A program made the translations under genes and the position numbers. From Planctomycetota bacterium (GTDB taxonomy: Bacteria > Planctomycetota > Planctomycetia > Pirellulales > Pirellulaceae), in NCBI GenBank assembly GCA_017303505.1, contig JAFLCP010000022.1, positions 1 through 64,000 on the forward strand: 64,000 bases of DNA. The letters run 5' to 3'. Shown in pieces: positions 55,501 to 64,000 of this stretch. Under the pieces are notes generated by a model. That model was not told the origin of the DNA. It did no database searches and saw only the letters and a program-made list of their open reading frames with translations. Positions within the stretch are counted from its first letter, which is position 1. Each line of letters starts with the position of its first letter.

Positions 55501-55896
55501 GGACGACGCTCGATTTACCTTGAGATGTCGGTCATGCAACCACCTGAGTTTCTGGTGGGCTTTAATCTCCCCGATCTCAAAACTTCAATGGGTAGACGAG
55601 ATGTAACCAATGTTCCAGCCCAAGCTTTGATACTCATGAACAATCCATTTGTAAAGGAAATGGCTTCACACATGGGTCGACAACTCGCTGATTCATCTTT
55701 GACGACAGAGGAGAGAATCACGCACATGTTTCTCGCCGCTTATGGACGCAAACCAACCAGTCCTGAAATGGAACGTTGGTCGCAATCGGCCCACGAACTA
55801 TGTACTGGGAATATTGAACCATTATCGACGTCTGAAGCTTGGGGGACTCTCATCCTGGCGATATTCAACAGCAAGGAGTTCCTGTACTACAGGTAA
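52573..55896 (+). CDS. Planctomycete cytochrome-type protein (PSCyt1-DUF1549-DUF1553), second copy
   Basis: A 1107-residue exported protein with a signal peptide (about residues 24-42, IAVLLFTLVFSGRFLKG). PSCyt1 with haem site CYECHS lies at about 64-69. DUF1549 follows (about 190-400) with FGERFARHWMDVIHYTDTYG and CARCHDHKLDAVSQNDYYAL, then a long middle region and DUF1553 (about 810-1080) with LAEYLVSSQNPMVGRVYVNR and NRFLTHYPTRRLEAEAIRDS. It is a diverged paralogue of the 42514 gene. The DUF1501 gene begins 7 bases after its stop. No clear ribosome site precedes ATG 52573; 52579 is possible. Confidence 0.9.
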   Translation: MIMPSSLTAVKQQAGSLLRRQKLDRIAVLLFTLVFSGRFLKGDEADTRFDFFERQIRPILVEHCYECHSASSEALEGNLQLDYRDGLLRGGDSGSAVVIGAPETSLLISALKYETLKMPPSGKLPDHVIRDFELWVSQGAHDPRVSPPSPTDAASETWKAKLEERSRWWSLQPVVDPPIPNVSNTNWSNAPVDRFVLSKAEELGLTPSMEADPQVLHRRLSFVLTGLPPTVEEALAFELEWKIDPERAYRDLVDELLASPRFGERFARHWMDVIHYTDTYGYEWDIAAKGSWEFRDYLIRSFNNDVGFDQLLREQLAGDLLTTPRVDHQTKTNESLIGPMFFHFGERRHGSSLDFAGIHQEMIDSQIDVFSKSFLGLTVACARCHDHKLDAVSQNDYYALAGMFMTPRWTTRSIDTPDKYDLQISQLSQIRQEIRKELGAIWSQHLTQSAVDLDALATQSPIPTSFESPAYPLVLLSKDTNWQTLKDQWDAERTKRREYNRKFVTLNHQELSSKELQIAIEGTGLSQGYVREATPLISLAGDEIVSSILPEGIHTNAISSKLPGAIRLPEPERFPHRFISLRLKGGEWGGYRAVPQNAFLNEGPQFFDPTAQPAWLTFSTVPLRNGVTRVLTEISTPDLNANFPPRTGVAKMGSVTLPNEDSGFNKKGWFSLTGLVMHDEPGIPLDDLEYLAPLFDSQIPSSPTETRHRLLQWYRGVVDRFAKDQSLKGDAIVLQWLLEQNILPNDLRTYPSLTELVTQYRAIEKTIDFSRTVNSFDERELVPINYRLNIRGDVYREGQSIPHGFLDVFSNASLYMPPNASGRSQLAEYLVSSQNPMVGRVYVNRVWHWLFGTGLVDTPNDFGKLGGRPSHPELLDWLTLRFREEGWSTKRLVRQLVLSQTFRQTGTVSPLSADRDPSNRFLTHYPTRRLEAEAIRDSILAVAQRMDNSLYGIPIRPFRSAQDSQKRLFSGPLDGNGRRSIYLEMSVMQPPEFLVGFNLPDLKTSMGRRDVTNVPAQALILMNNPFVKEMASHMGRQLADSSLTTEERITHMFLAAYGRKPTSPEMERWSQSAHELCTGNIEPLSTSEAWGTLILAIFNSKEFLYYR

Positions 55897-55903
55897 ATCA
55901 CAT

Positions 55904-57304
55904 ATGCCGACATTTCCTCCAACGCCGTTTATATCTCGCCGACAATCGTTGCAACTTATGTCGACATGTTTCGGATACTTTGCAACAACTGCCGTGGCTC
56001 AAGCAAGGCAGGAGCCTCACTTTACCCCGAAAGCGCGAAATGTCATTTTCTGCTTTATGGATGGCGGTCCTAGTCACGTCGACACGTTTGATCCGAAACC
56101 TGCCTTAACCAAGTATCAAGGTCAAAAAATTGGCCCATCCGCAGTGTCGGTTCGTTCGCAGTCTGACGCCAATCGCGTTTGGCTCGGTAGCCCATGGCGA
56201 TTTCAACAACGCGGACAGAGCGGCTTATGGGTCAGTGACCTGTTTCCCAAACTCGCTCAAATTGCAGATCGCTTGTGCGTAGTTCGCTCACTTGTTGGCG
56301 AACTGCCCTTGCACGGACAGCAAAATTTATTGTTGCATACCGGACGTATTTTAGGTCAAGCTCCAAGTATGGGGGCATGGATCAATCATGGAATATCGTC
56401 CGATAATGGTAACCTTCCAGGGTATGTTGTTCTTAACAACGACTGGGTTCCCAACGGCGGTCTTGAGAACTTCGGCAGCTCTTATTTGCCGGCCTCCAAT
56501 CAAGCAACACTTATCCGTGCCAACGCTAGTGCCGTTGACAACCTTTCGCCACACATGAAGCGTCCAGTACAAAAGAAGTTACTTTCGCTACTTGCCGAAC
56601 AAGATCGAGAATTTGCGGATAGCACAACACAACCGGATAACGTACGGGGCGCCATATCCAATTATGAAATCGCCTTTCGCATGCAAACAGAACTTCCCGA
56701 TCTTCTTGATATCGCCCAAGAAACTCGCTACACCCACGAGTTGTACGGCATCAATTCTCCTGATGAACATCAGCGTCTCTATGCAACTCAAACGCTTCGA
56801 GCTCGACGATTGATTGAATCAGGCGTTCGCTTCGTCGAGATTACTTGCCCCAGTTTCGATGGTAACAATTCCCCCTGGGACCAACATGGACAACTGAAAA
56901 TAAACCATGAGAAAAACGCTAGGGTAACGGACCAATCGGTCGCTGCTTTGATTCTGGATCTTGAACAGCGCGGTTTGTTAGAGGAGACGATTGTATTGTG
57001 GGCCGGCGAAATGGGACGCACTCCGCATACGCCTGCTGTAACCGACGGATGTGGACGTGATCATCATGTTGATGGCTATTCCATTTTCATGGCGGGTGGC
57101 GGATTCCGCGGAGGCATGTCATACGGCGAAACCGACGATTTTGGAAACTCTGTAGTGACTGACCGATGTGACGTGCATGACATACATGCAACCATTATGC
57201 ATCAGCTTGGTATCGACCATCAGCGTCTCACTTTCCGGCATGGCGGACGAGATCATCGCCTAACCGATGTTCACGGTCGGGTTCTGCTGCCATTGCTTAA
57301 CTAA
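55904..57304 (+). CDS. DUF1501 protein, second copy
   Basis: A 466-residue DUF1501 protein starting at 55904 (MPTFPPTPFISRRQSLQLMS), which leaves a twin-Arg-like leader (FISRRQSLQ) and avoids a 54-codon overlap with the upstream gene. Family segments are VIFCFMDGGPSHVDTFDPKP, WAGEMGRTPHTPAVTDGCGR with HH after it, and HRLTDVHGRVL near the end. It pairs with the PSCyt1 protein just upstream, as in the first copy. Activity unproven. Confidence 0.88.
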   Translation: MPTFPPTPFISRRQSLQLMSTCFGYFATTAVAQARQEPHFTPKARNVIFCFMDGGPSHVDTFDPKPALTKYQGQKIGPSAVSVRSQSDANRVWLGSPWRFQQRGQSGLWVSDLFPKLAQIADRLCVVRSLVGELPLHGQQNLLLHTGRILGQAPSMGAWINHGISSDNGNLPGYVVLNNDWVPNGGLENFGSSYLPASNQATLIRANASAVDNLSPHMKRPVQKKLLSLLAEQDREFADSTTQPDNVRGAISNYEIAFRMQTELPDLLDIAQETRYTHELYGINSPDEHQRLYATQTLRARRLIESGVRFVEITCPSFDGNNSPWDQHGQLKINHEKNARVTDQSVAALILDLEQRGLLEETIVLWAGEMGRTPHTPAVTDGCGRDHHVDGYSIFMAGGGFRGGMSYGETDDFGNSVVTDRCDVHDIHATIMHQLGIDHQRLTFRHGGRDHRLTDVHGRVLLPLLN

Positions 57305-57448
57305 GTCCCCAAAACGGCAAAATTGGCTCGATAGCTATTCGCGCGTGAGTCATCAGCCCCCTTTTTCTGGCGACGATTGGAATTGAGTCCTTGTCCCCGT
57401 TCGCGAATGCAGACATTCCAATTACAATAGAACGACCTGCCATTTCGA

Positions 57449-57470
57449 CTGGGCTCCAGCCCAGCGTTTT
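57449..57470 (+). terminator. Probable terminator after the second DUF1501 gene
   Basis: CTGGGC (57449-57454) pairs with GCCCAG (57459-57464) over a TCCA loop and is followed by CGTTTT, 145 bases past the stop. It lies in the leader of the glycosidase-like gene, so it could also attenuate that gene. Confidence 0.4.
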
Positions 57471-57497
57471 CCCACCCAAAAGTCCCATCATCGACAC

Positions 57498-59462
57498 ATG
57501 CGCTTTGCGATCTATTTACTCTTGTTCATTGGACTAGCGACCCGTTCTCTGTCTGCACAAACTTCGGGCGTTTCGTTCGAAGTTCCCGGTTATGAAGACG
57601 AGATGCGAACGCTGGAGCGTTTGCATTCACTGCATGCACCGGCGGCATTTTCCAGTTGCACGCTGTGGGACACCTGGCTCCCGATGTCGACGCTGTGGAA
57701 TTCGCAAGAAAAACGGGCCCAATATCGGCAAGTATTTTTGACACGCCGTATCGACGAGGAAGGCTACGTGTCGATGCAACAACATCGTGGTATGGCGCAC
57801 AGTGAAGGCTGGCCCTTCCCCGCTTGGCAACAAAGCACGGGAAAGGGTTTTCATTTCTCGACTCGTGGAGATGGTTGGGCAGTCCAAATGCTTGGCCTCC
57901 AAGCACTCACATCGACCGACGGCTGGAATTTACAAGGCGCTGAAATTGTCTCCATCAACGATGAACATGGACTAGTCCTCAATATCAAGGAACCAGAAGT
58001 TACGATTACCACACCTGCATTCCGTTGTGGCACCATAGCCGCTCCTTTTGCCCGACTTGAATGGGAACTTCAAGACTTTCCAAGTGATGGGCGTGCTTTT
58101 CTTGAGTGGCAACTCGAAGGCGAAAATGATTGGGGAACAAGGCGCAGTGTTCCCTTGCGGACACCCACTGCCATGCAGTTCGAAAATGTTCCCCTCTACC
58201 GCCAACCCACCTATGCCGGGTTACTCACTCGCTATCGCATTCGAATCGAAAATGCATCCGGTTCGCAAATCCATCTGAAATCCCTAATCACCGCTATCGA
58301 CACGCGTCATCCCATCACCAACACATTGTTCGTTCGCGGATGTTGCGATTATTTCAACTGGACTCTCGATACGGCTTTCCTCAAACAAAACATTCAACGC
58401 ATACGCACCGCTATGCTCTATGCGCTAAAAGAGTGTCAAGTACGCGAGCAGAAACATGTGTTCGTTCCCTGGGTGGGCCACGACGGAAGAAGCGGATTAG
58501 CTCGCGATGCCGATGGCCACAAAAAGGCGCGTATTGGCTTGGGCGTCGGGAACAACTATTGGGACTTGCTCCCGTTTGGTGGACATGATGCTCTGGCCAC
58601 AGTCTATCTCTATGATGCATTGCGCTCATTCATTGATTTGGAAAGAGCAATTGCCCAGCACAAAGAATGGGAAATCGCTCCCGATCCAAGCATTGAAACC
58701 GACCAACTTGTCCGACTGAATGAAGCGATACGTTCCGATTTTCAAATTCGCTTTTGGAATACAGAAACACTTCGTTTCAATGGTTGGATCGATATCGAAA
58801 ATCAGCCCTACGATTATGGCTTCACTTTCGTGAATCTCGAAGCGGTCCACTATGGTCTAGCATCCGGCGAACAAACCGCCGAGATTTTTACTTGGCTCGA
58901 CGGTGACCGCGAAATTGAAAGTGACACTTCGCGTGGAGCTGATATTTACCATTGGCGTTTTGCCCCTCGAGCCACCACCAAACGAAACATCGAAACCTAT
59001 GTTTGGCCCTGGTTCAATCCCGAAGATATTCCCTGGGGCGATCAAGTCCAAGATGGCGGAGCTGTTCTTGGCTTCAGCTATTTTGACCTAATGGCCAGAC
59101 TTAAAACGCTTGGCCCCGACGATGCCTGGAAGCGATTGCGCGAAATCACCGCTTGGTATCGTGAAGTTGAAGCCGCTGGTGGATACCGAGCCTATTACGC
59201 TCAACCTGGACGAGGCACCTTGCAAGGTGGTGGCACCGCTGGTGGCCTGGGACTCGATCAAGAATTTATGGAAAGCGTTTTGGTCCCCCAAATAATGCTC
59301 TACGGTTTCCTCGGCTTCGAAGCCCATGCTGACGGATACAAACTGAACCCAAAACTCCCCAAAGACTGGCCCTCACTAACCATCTCCAACATTCAGTTCC
59401 AGGGACGCTCGCTCACCATCACCGCGCGGCAAGATGGTACGGTGACTTGCGAAGAGAAATAG
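57498..59462 (+). CDS. Exported putative six-hairpin glycosidase
   Basis: A 654-residue protein with a signal peptide (about residues 1-20, ending RSLSA). A beta-rich region (about 25-270) precedes a helical region (about 280-590) that looks like an alpha/alpha barrel. That region contains GLGVGNNYWDLLPFGGHDAL, PYDYGFTFVNLEAV and QDGGAVLGFSYFDLMARLKT. A small C-terminal beta domain follows (ADGYKLNPKLPKDWPSLTIS), like that of GH65/GH94-type enzymes. It probably acts on glycosidic bonds; the catalytic acid and exact family could not be fixed. No clear ribosome site precedes ATG 57498. Confidence 0.65.
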   Translation: MRFAIYLLLFIGLATRSLSAQTSGVSFEVPGYEDEMRTLERLHSLHAPAAFSSCTLWDTWLPMSTLWNSQEKRAQYRQVFLTRRIDEEGYVSMQQHRGMAHSEGWPFPAWQQSTGKGFHFSTRGDGWAVQMLGLQALTSTDGWNLQGAEIVSINDEHGLVLNIKEPEVTITTPAFRCGTIAAPFARLEWELQDFPSDGRAFLEWQLEGENDWGTRRSVPLRTPTAMQFENVPLYRQPTYAGLLTRYRIRIENASGSQIHLKSLITAIDTRHPITNTLFVRGCCDYFNWTLDTAFLKQNIQRIRTAMLYALKECQVREQKHVFVPWVGHDGRSGLARDADGHKKARIGLGVGNNYWDLLPFGGHDALATVYLYDALRSFIDLERAIAQHKEWEIAPDPSIETDQLVRLNEAIRSDFQIRFWNTETLRFNGWIDIENQPYDYGFTFVNLEAVHYGLASGEQTAEIFTWLDGDREIESDTSRGADIYHWRFAPRATTKRNIETYVWPWFNPEDIPWGDQVQDGGAVLGFSYFDLMARLKTLGPDDAWKRLREITAWYREVEAAGGYRAYYAQPGRGTLQGGGTAGGLGLDQEFMESVLVPQIMLYGFLGFEAHADGYKLNPKLPKDWPSLTISNIQFQGRSLTITARQDGTVTCEEK

Positions 59463-59684
59463 CGTCGCCCCAAGCTTTGATTGCGGCAGCCAGCCCCCGC
59501 AAATGCTATCAATCAAGCACTTGCACTTACAAGCTAGCATTACCCAGCAGTGCAATTTGCTAGCAGCTACTCTCGCCCCACAATTCCACGCAGAACAGAC
59601 ACGACGTGTTGCAATCCAAATGAAGTGAATGTCGATGTAGAAACTGTCCGCGTGGCCAATTTTGTTCTAGGGGAGTCTTGAATC

Positions 59685-60521
59685 ATGACATCGATCACAC
59701 CCCTTATGGGTTCATTACCGTCAACTCGTGCAGTAAACAACGAAACAACCACGGAAAAAGATTTGCAGACCGTCTTCTCCGCTGTCCTCCGCGAAGTAGG
59801 CCGCGATGGTTATGCTTCGGTTGAAACATCAGCTGACGAATCGGAGCTTGAAGGCCGCATCGGGAGCAGTTGGGAAGCATGGTTCGAACAGGTTTCCAAT
59901 ACTCGGTACACATTTGTTGCAGGAGCGGAGAGCCCCAGTGTTCGTGAAGGAAAAACAGCCGAGGATCTTAAGCGGGACTACAAAGCAATCTTGTCCAGAG
60001 CCTACCGTGAGAGTGGCTATCAAGCACCACTGGCATTCCTGCAAAATCTCTCTCCCGAAGAATTGAAAACAGTTCAACAAGTACAACATCTTGCGGATTC
60101 GATCCAACCCACAGGACTCTCCGAAGAAGCGGCGTTGAATCTTCTAATTCCACCCGCAGCTCAAGTCGACAGCAACGCGGATGGATTTACCTCGGTCGGC
60201 AGGGCTCAAACCGTTCGATTCCCCGATAGTCGCACACCTGCGAAAGTAAGAGACGCCTGGGAGGAAGCCACGGCATCGCTCACCGAAGGGGATAAGCTGA
60301 TGTATGTGCTGCAGATTTCACGCATCGGCTTGATTACTGAAACGGAAAATGATTATCCTACTCCCGCCGTCTCCGTTGATTCGTTCGAGCAAAAGGCGAA
60401 TCAATGGCTTGAGTATTTGGACTACTTCAAAGCCCAAATTCCACTGGAACAGTATGAACGCGATCACCGATTTTGGACTGAGTTTCGCACGGCTTTGCAA
60501 CGCGAAGATGTAACGCAATAA
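59685..60521 (+). CDS. Hypothetical protein
   Basis: A 278-residue hydrophilic, acidic protein with no signal peptide or membrane segment. It looks mostly helical. A single calcium-site-like loop DSNADGFTS (about 161-169) resembles an EF-hand or dockerin loop. Functional family not recognised. GGGGAG stands about ten bases before ATG 59685. The 222 bases upstream contain no gene. Twenty-one bases separate it from the small membrane protein that follows, so the two are probably co-transcribed. Confidence 0.65.
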   Translation: MTSITPLMGSLPSTRAVNNETTTEKDLQTVFSAVLREVGRDGYASVETSADESELEGRIGSSWEAWFEQVSNTRYTFVAGAESPSVREGKTAEDLKRDYKAILSRAYRESGYQAPLAFLQNLSPEELKTVQQVQHLADSIQPTGLSEEAALNLLIPPAAQVDSNADGFTSVGRAQTVRFPDSRTPAKVRDAWEEATASLTEGDKLMYVLQISRIGLITETENDYPTPAVSVDSFEQKANQWLEYLDYFKAQIPLEQYERDHRFWTEFRTALQREDVTQ

Positions 60522-60542
60522 TCCCTTTAACGATCTAAGACG

Positions 60543-61043
60543 ATGTCCTCCAGCGCTTCACCACCAACGAACATTGTCTTCAAACACAAGAACCGCGTGG
60601 GGCTGGGACTCCCAATCTTGATTCAGATCCTCATGATTGGCGTCTTCGCTATTCCGCTCTCCCTTCCACTTCTTACCTGGAAGCTTATTCCCGAAAACCC
60701 AATGGTGCTCATCTTGTGGCCCATATCGATTTTCCCATGGACCCTGCTGTATCTTTTGGCGCGCTTTATCTCACGTTATGGCTTAATCGTCTATGCAAAC
60801 GGCGATACAACGCTCATTTTTCCGTTTAAGCAAATCACGCTAAAACGCGAACAACTGGCCTCAATTGTTGTGGAAAAGAACTATGTCGCGGCCACGAAAA
60901 GTTACATGTCTTGGATCCGGTTTGCTGATGCACAGGGACACGTACTCGCATCACTGTCGCTAACAGCCATTCCAGCTACCGTCATGTCACATTACATAGA
61001 TGCTTTGCGGCAAACGCATCCCGATTTATCCATCAAGCTCTGA
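60543..61043 (+). CDS. Small membrane protein, PH-like
   Basis: A 166-residue protein. Two membrane helices at about residues 21-45 (LPILIQILMIGVFAIPLSLP) and 54-76 (MVLILWPISIFPWTLLYLLA) form a hairpin. A compact beta-rich part follows (LIVYANGDTTLIFPFKQITL through HVLASLSLTAIPA), like the bacterial PH-type membrane proteins (YdbS/YcxB style). Function unknown. It is the distal gene of a probable two-gene unit and ends 128 bases before the convergent RND gene, an interval where nothing else was seen. Confidence 0.62.
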   Translation: MSSSASPPTNIVFKHKNRVGLGLPILIQILMIGVFAIPLSLPLLTWKLIPENPMVLILWPISIFPWTLLYLLARFISRYGLIVYANGDTTLIFPFKQITLKREQLASIVVEKNYVAATKSYMSWIRFADAQGHVLASLSLTAIPATVMSHYIDALRQTHPDLSIKL

Positions 61044-61171
61044 TAAAATCGGCTTTGCACATCATCTGCCCAACGATTAACGTAAAAAGTCATTAGTCGC
61101 TGAGTGTTCCGATCTCGTCGACTTCAGAGTAACTGCAATAGCGAGACCATTGCCTTAAACATTCTGACGAT

Positions 61172-64000
61172 CTAAGCGGCGTCTGATTTCTCGCCTTTAT
61201 CAAAAAGGCCTCGCAGAATTACGTAAAATGTGGGAGTTAGAAACAGTCCGAAGAGCGTTACGCCTGTCATACCTGCGAAAACCGCAGTCCCCAGTGCTTG
61301 ACGAATTTCGGCACCGGCTCCTGACGCCAACACCATGGGCACCACACCAAGAATAAATGCGAGTGAGGTCATCACAATCGGACGCAAACGCAACCGACAA
61401 GCTTCTTGGGCTGCCTCGAACCGATTGCGTCCCTTCTCTTCTAATTGCTTAGCAAATTCCACAATCAAAACTGCATTCTTGGCCGCCAAACCGATGAGCA
61501 CAATAAAGCCGATTTGCGCAATCAAGTTGTTGTCCATCCCGCGCATTACCAGTCCGAACAAGGCAAAGGGCAAACAGACGGGCGCAATCATAATGATCGC
61601 GAGTGGCAAAACCCAACTCTCATACTCCGCAGAATGCACTAGGAAAACAAATAAGACACAGAGTGGAAAAATGAAAATTGCCGTGTTACCTGCCAACTGC
61701 TGTTGGTACGCGATATCAGTAAACTCAATTTGCATACCCGCAGGCAGAACTTCGCGAGCAATTCGTTGAATGGCCTCTATTGCTTGACCAGAGCTCTTTC
61801 CTCGAGCCGTGTCCGCTTGCACTTCGGCGGACGGAAACATGTTATAGCGAACGACGCGATCTGGTCCGCTTCGCGTTTCAATCTTCAGCACCGAGCCCAA
61901 AGGAACCATCGCTCCTTCTCTGTTGCGAACTTTCAAACGAGCGATATCTTCGGCTTGTTGTCTAAATTCGCCTTCCGCTTGTACGCGTACCTGGAAGGTA
62001 CGTCCAAATAGATTGAAATCATTGGCATAAGCGGAGCCCAATTGAATTTGCAGCGTTTGAAATATATTGGCAATGGGCACATCCAGCATACTCGCTTTGA
62101 CACGATCCACATCTGCGAAGAGTTGAGGAGTCGTTGCGCGATATGTTGAAAAAACGTTGGAGAGCTGAGGGTCGTTATTGCAAGCTGCAATCAGTTCTTC
62201 GGTAGCTCGTTGCAATTCTGCATACCCGTAACCAACGCGGTCTTGAACGAGAAACTTGATCCCACCCGCTGTACCGAGCCCGCGAACGGGCGGTGGAGAA
62301 ATTACGAACACGGCAGCATCGCTGATTTTGCCCAGTTCCTTTTGCAACTCAGCTTGAATCCGATCTGCCGTATATCCATGCTCAACTCGCTCTTCGAAAG
62401 GTTTGGGCATGATAAAAATCGAACCGTAGTTTGGACTGGCGCTGCGGGTCGTGCCTGAATAACCAGAGTACGAAACCGCGTGTGCAACGCCCGGATGTTT
62501 ACGGATAATCTCTACCACTTCGGCCACAACCTCCGTCGTGCGTTCTACCGATGATCCATCGGGCAACTGAACCATCGTAATGAGGTAAGCCATATCTTGC
62601 TTAGGAATAAATCCGACAGGCGTTCGCTGAAACGAATAGATCGTTCCCAAAATCAGCATCCCGTAAACCGTCATAGGCACTAAGGGATGACGAATCGTCC
62701 AACCGACCGCAACACTATAGGCTCTCGTGACTGTCTCCAATGCGCGGTTGAATAATGCAAAGAACCAGCCAAACAACAAATCCCAAATTCGCGAGAACCA
62801 ATCTTTGGGTGCCGAATGTGATTTCAATAAAATCGCGGAAAGCGCTGGTGCAAGCGTCAAGGAATTCAGAGCAGAAATCAAGGTCGAAACCGCAATGGTC
62901 AAAGCAAACTGTCGGTAGAACTGCCCTGTTAGTCCGGAAATGAACGCAGTTGGAACAAACACCGCCGATAAACCAACAGCAATCGCAATAACGGCAGGCG
63001 TAACTTCTGTCATCGCCTGATAGCTCGCTTGCAGTGGACTTAACCCCTCAGCTATGTGCCGTTCGATATTCTCTACCACAACAATTGCGTCATCCACCAC
63101 AATTCCGATTGCGAGCACCAATCCAAACAACGACAAAATATTCAAAGAAAATCCGAAAAGGGACATCGCTGCGAAAGTGCCGATCAATGAAACAGGAATT
63201 GCCAACAATGGAACGACACTCGCTCGCCAATTCTGCAAAAACAACAGCACCACGATAACGACCAAAATCACAGCTTCATACAGCGTATGTATCACCGCCG
63301 AGATCGATTCTCGCACGAATACCGTCGGGTTATAGACAATCTTGTATTCGATCCCTTCAGGAAAGGTCGTTGCCCGCTCGCGCATCAACGCCTCTACGCG
63401 TTCAGCGGTGGCCAATGAGTTAGAACCTGGACGTTGAGCCACAATGATGGCAACGGCAGGTTGATTATCCAGCCTCCCTTCAGACGAATAGTCTTTTGCC
63501 CCGAGTTCAATCCGTGCCACATCTTTAACGCGTACTACTCGACCATCGATGCCCGTGCGTACGATGATGTTCTCAAATTGCTCCGGCTCAATCAGTCTGC
63601 CGAGGGTGTTTACGGAAAGCTGAAACGCTCCACCATCGGGAACGGGACGCTGTCCTATCACGCCGGAAGCAACCTGAATATTCTGCTCCTGCAAACTTTG
63701 AATGACATCTGTGGGTGTCATGGAGAGATGTGATAGTTTCTCGGGATCCAACCAAATTCGCATGGAATATTCGCGTAGGCCGATGATATTGACATCGCCG
63801 ACACCATCAACGCGTGCCAACGCATCACGCAATTGCAACAAACCGTAGTTACCCACATACAATTGACTGTACTTGCCTTCCGGAGACGTCAAATGTACGA
63901 CCAACAACAGGTCTGGCGAGGACTTAATGGTTGTAACCCCAAGGCGGCGAACCTCTTCTGGAAGCCTCGGCAAAGCAACGGCAACTCGGTTCTGCACCAA
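61172..64000 (-). CDS. Multidrug efflux RND permease (AcrB/HAE1 family), N terminus beyond window
   Basis: The visible 942 residues lack roughly the first 105 of an AcrB-type pump of about 1040-1060. The right edge reads VQNRVAVALPRLPEEVRRLG, matching the AcrB segment near residue 110. The proton-relay motif AIGIVVDDAIVVVENIERHI, the TM5-6 VFVPTAFISGLTGQFYRQFA stretch and the late IGLAAKNAVLIVEFAKQLEE are intact. It would export hydrophobic drugs or metabolites across the inner membrane with an adaptor and outer-membrane channel, whose genes would lie past the window edge. No frameshift is visible. Confidence 0.92.
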   Translation of the reverse strand: MVQNRVAVALPRLPEEVRRLGVTTIKSSPDLLLVVHLTSPEGKYSQLYVGNYGLLQLRDALARVDGVGDVNIIGLREYSMRIWLDPEKLSHLSMTPTDVIQSLQEQNIQVASGVIGQRPVPDGGAFQLSVNTLGRLIEPEQFENIIVRTGIDGRVVRVKDVARIELGAKDYSSEGRLDNQPAVAIIVAQRPGSNSLATAERVEALMRERATTFPEGIEYKIVYNPTVFVRESISAVIHTLYEAVILVVIVVLLFLQNWRASVVPLLAIPVSLIGTFAAMSLFGFSLNILSLFGLVLAIGIVVDDAIVVVENIERHIAEGLSPLQASYQAMTEVTPAVIAIAVGLSAVFVPTAFISGLTGQFYRQFALTIAVSTLISALNSLTLAPALSAILLKSHSAPKDWFSRIWDLLFGWFFALFNRALETVTRAYSVAVGWTIRHPLVPMTVYGMLILGTIYSFQRTPVGFIPKQDMAYLITMVQLPDGSSVERTTEVVAEVVEIIRKHPGVAHAVSYSGYSGTTRSASPNYGSIFIMPKPFEERVEHGYTADRIQAELQKELGKISDAAVFVISPPPVRGLGTAGGIKFLVQDRVGYGYAELQRATEELIAACNNDPQLSNVFSTYRATTPQLFADVDRVKASMLDVPIANIFQTLQIQLGSAYANDFNLFGRTFQVRVQAEGEFRQQAEDIARLKVRNREGAMVPLGSVLKIETRSGPDRVVRYNMFPSAEVQADTARGKSSGQAIEAIQRIAREVLPAGMQIEFTDIAYQQQLAGNTAIFIFPLCVLFVFLVHSAEYESWVLPLAIIMIAPVCLPFALFGLVMRGMDNNLIAQIGFIVLIGLAAKNAVLIVEFAKQLEEKGRNRFEAAQEACRLRLRPIVMTSLAFILGVVPMVLASGAGAEIRQALGTAVFAGMTGVTLFGLFLTPTFYVILRGLFDKGEKSDAA

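Noticed and set aside
1..64000. CRISPR arrays, tRNA or rRNA genes
   Set aside because: No regularly spaced repeats, no tRNA-like cloverleaf or T-loop sequence in the intergenic regions, and no rRNA-like sequence were seen on reading.

Overview
The window reads as chromosomal DNA of a planctomycete, probably of the Pirellula group (order Pirellulales). Base composition is near 50% G+C. The assignment rests on families concentrated in that phylum: two PSCyt1/DUF1549/DUF1553 cytochrome-type proteins, each followed by a DUF1501 protein, two DUF1559-like proteins with an MSQY-type start, exported formylglycine-type sulfatases, and long planctomycete-style hypothetical proteins with one N-terminal membrane segment. 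No rRNA, tRNA, CRISPR array or intact mobile element was recognised.

0-12.0 kb is a CoA-ester catabolic region: the first codons of a probable acetoacetyl-CoA synthetase (minus strand, cut by the window edge), an acetyl-CoA acetyltransferase overlapping an aromatic amino acid hydroxylase, an enoyl-CoA hydratase, then a tight block of methylcrotonyl/geranyl-CoA carboxylase beta subunit, AtuA-like DUF1446 protein and acyl-CoA synthetase, facing a coupled acyl-CoA dehydrogenase and enoyl-CoA hydratase pair. Phe/Tyr and Leu breakdown both end in acetoacetate, which the edge ligase and the thiolase would turn into acetyl-CoA (inference).

12.0-25.5 kb is mixed: a probably abundant exported thioredoxin-like protein with its own terminator, a beta-propeller di-haem cytochrome/peroxidase, two paralogous membrane-anchored unknowns, a sulfatase, a padR-lnt operon with a palindromic operator candidate, a two-helix membrane protein and an ABC-F ATPase. 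Between the two paralogues lies a short mosaic relic made of one piece of the neighbouring sulfatase gene joined in frame to one piece of the neighbouring cytochrome gene.

25.7-32.3 kb is the most unusual locus: four co-directional, tightly packed genes for exported or membrane proteins (an unknown beta-rich protein, a patatin-like protein lacking the usual catalytic Asp, a caspase-like domain joined to PDZ, and a helical-repeat protein joined to a DUF900-type alpha/beta hydrolase). I know of no described system with this composition.

32.3-38.4 kb is a heavy-metal efflux operon (His/Cys-rich exported protein, RND adaptor, RND pump, His-rich lipoprotein) with no outer-membrane channel gene. 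38.6-42.3 kb holds two DUF1559-like paralogues flanking a decayed transposase and a membrane-anchored unknown.

42.5-59.5 kb is a co-directional cluster for breaking down polysaccharide, probably sulfated: PSCyt1 protein, DUF1501 protein, Tat-exported enolase-superfamily protein, sulfatase, TolB/sialidase fusion, a second PSCyt1-DUF1501 pair and a putative six-hairpin glycosidase. Two small unknowns follow, and the window ends inside an AcrB/HAE1-type RND pump on the minus strand.
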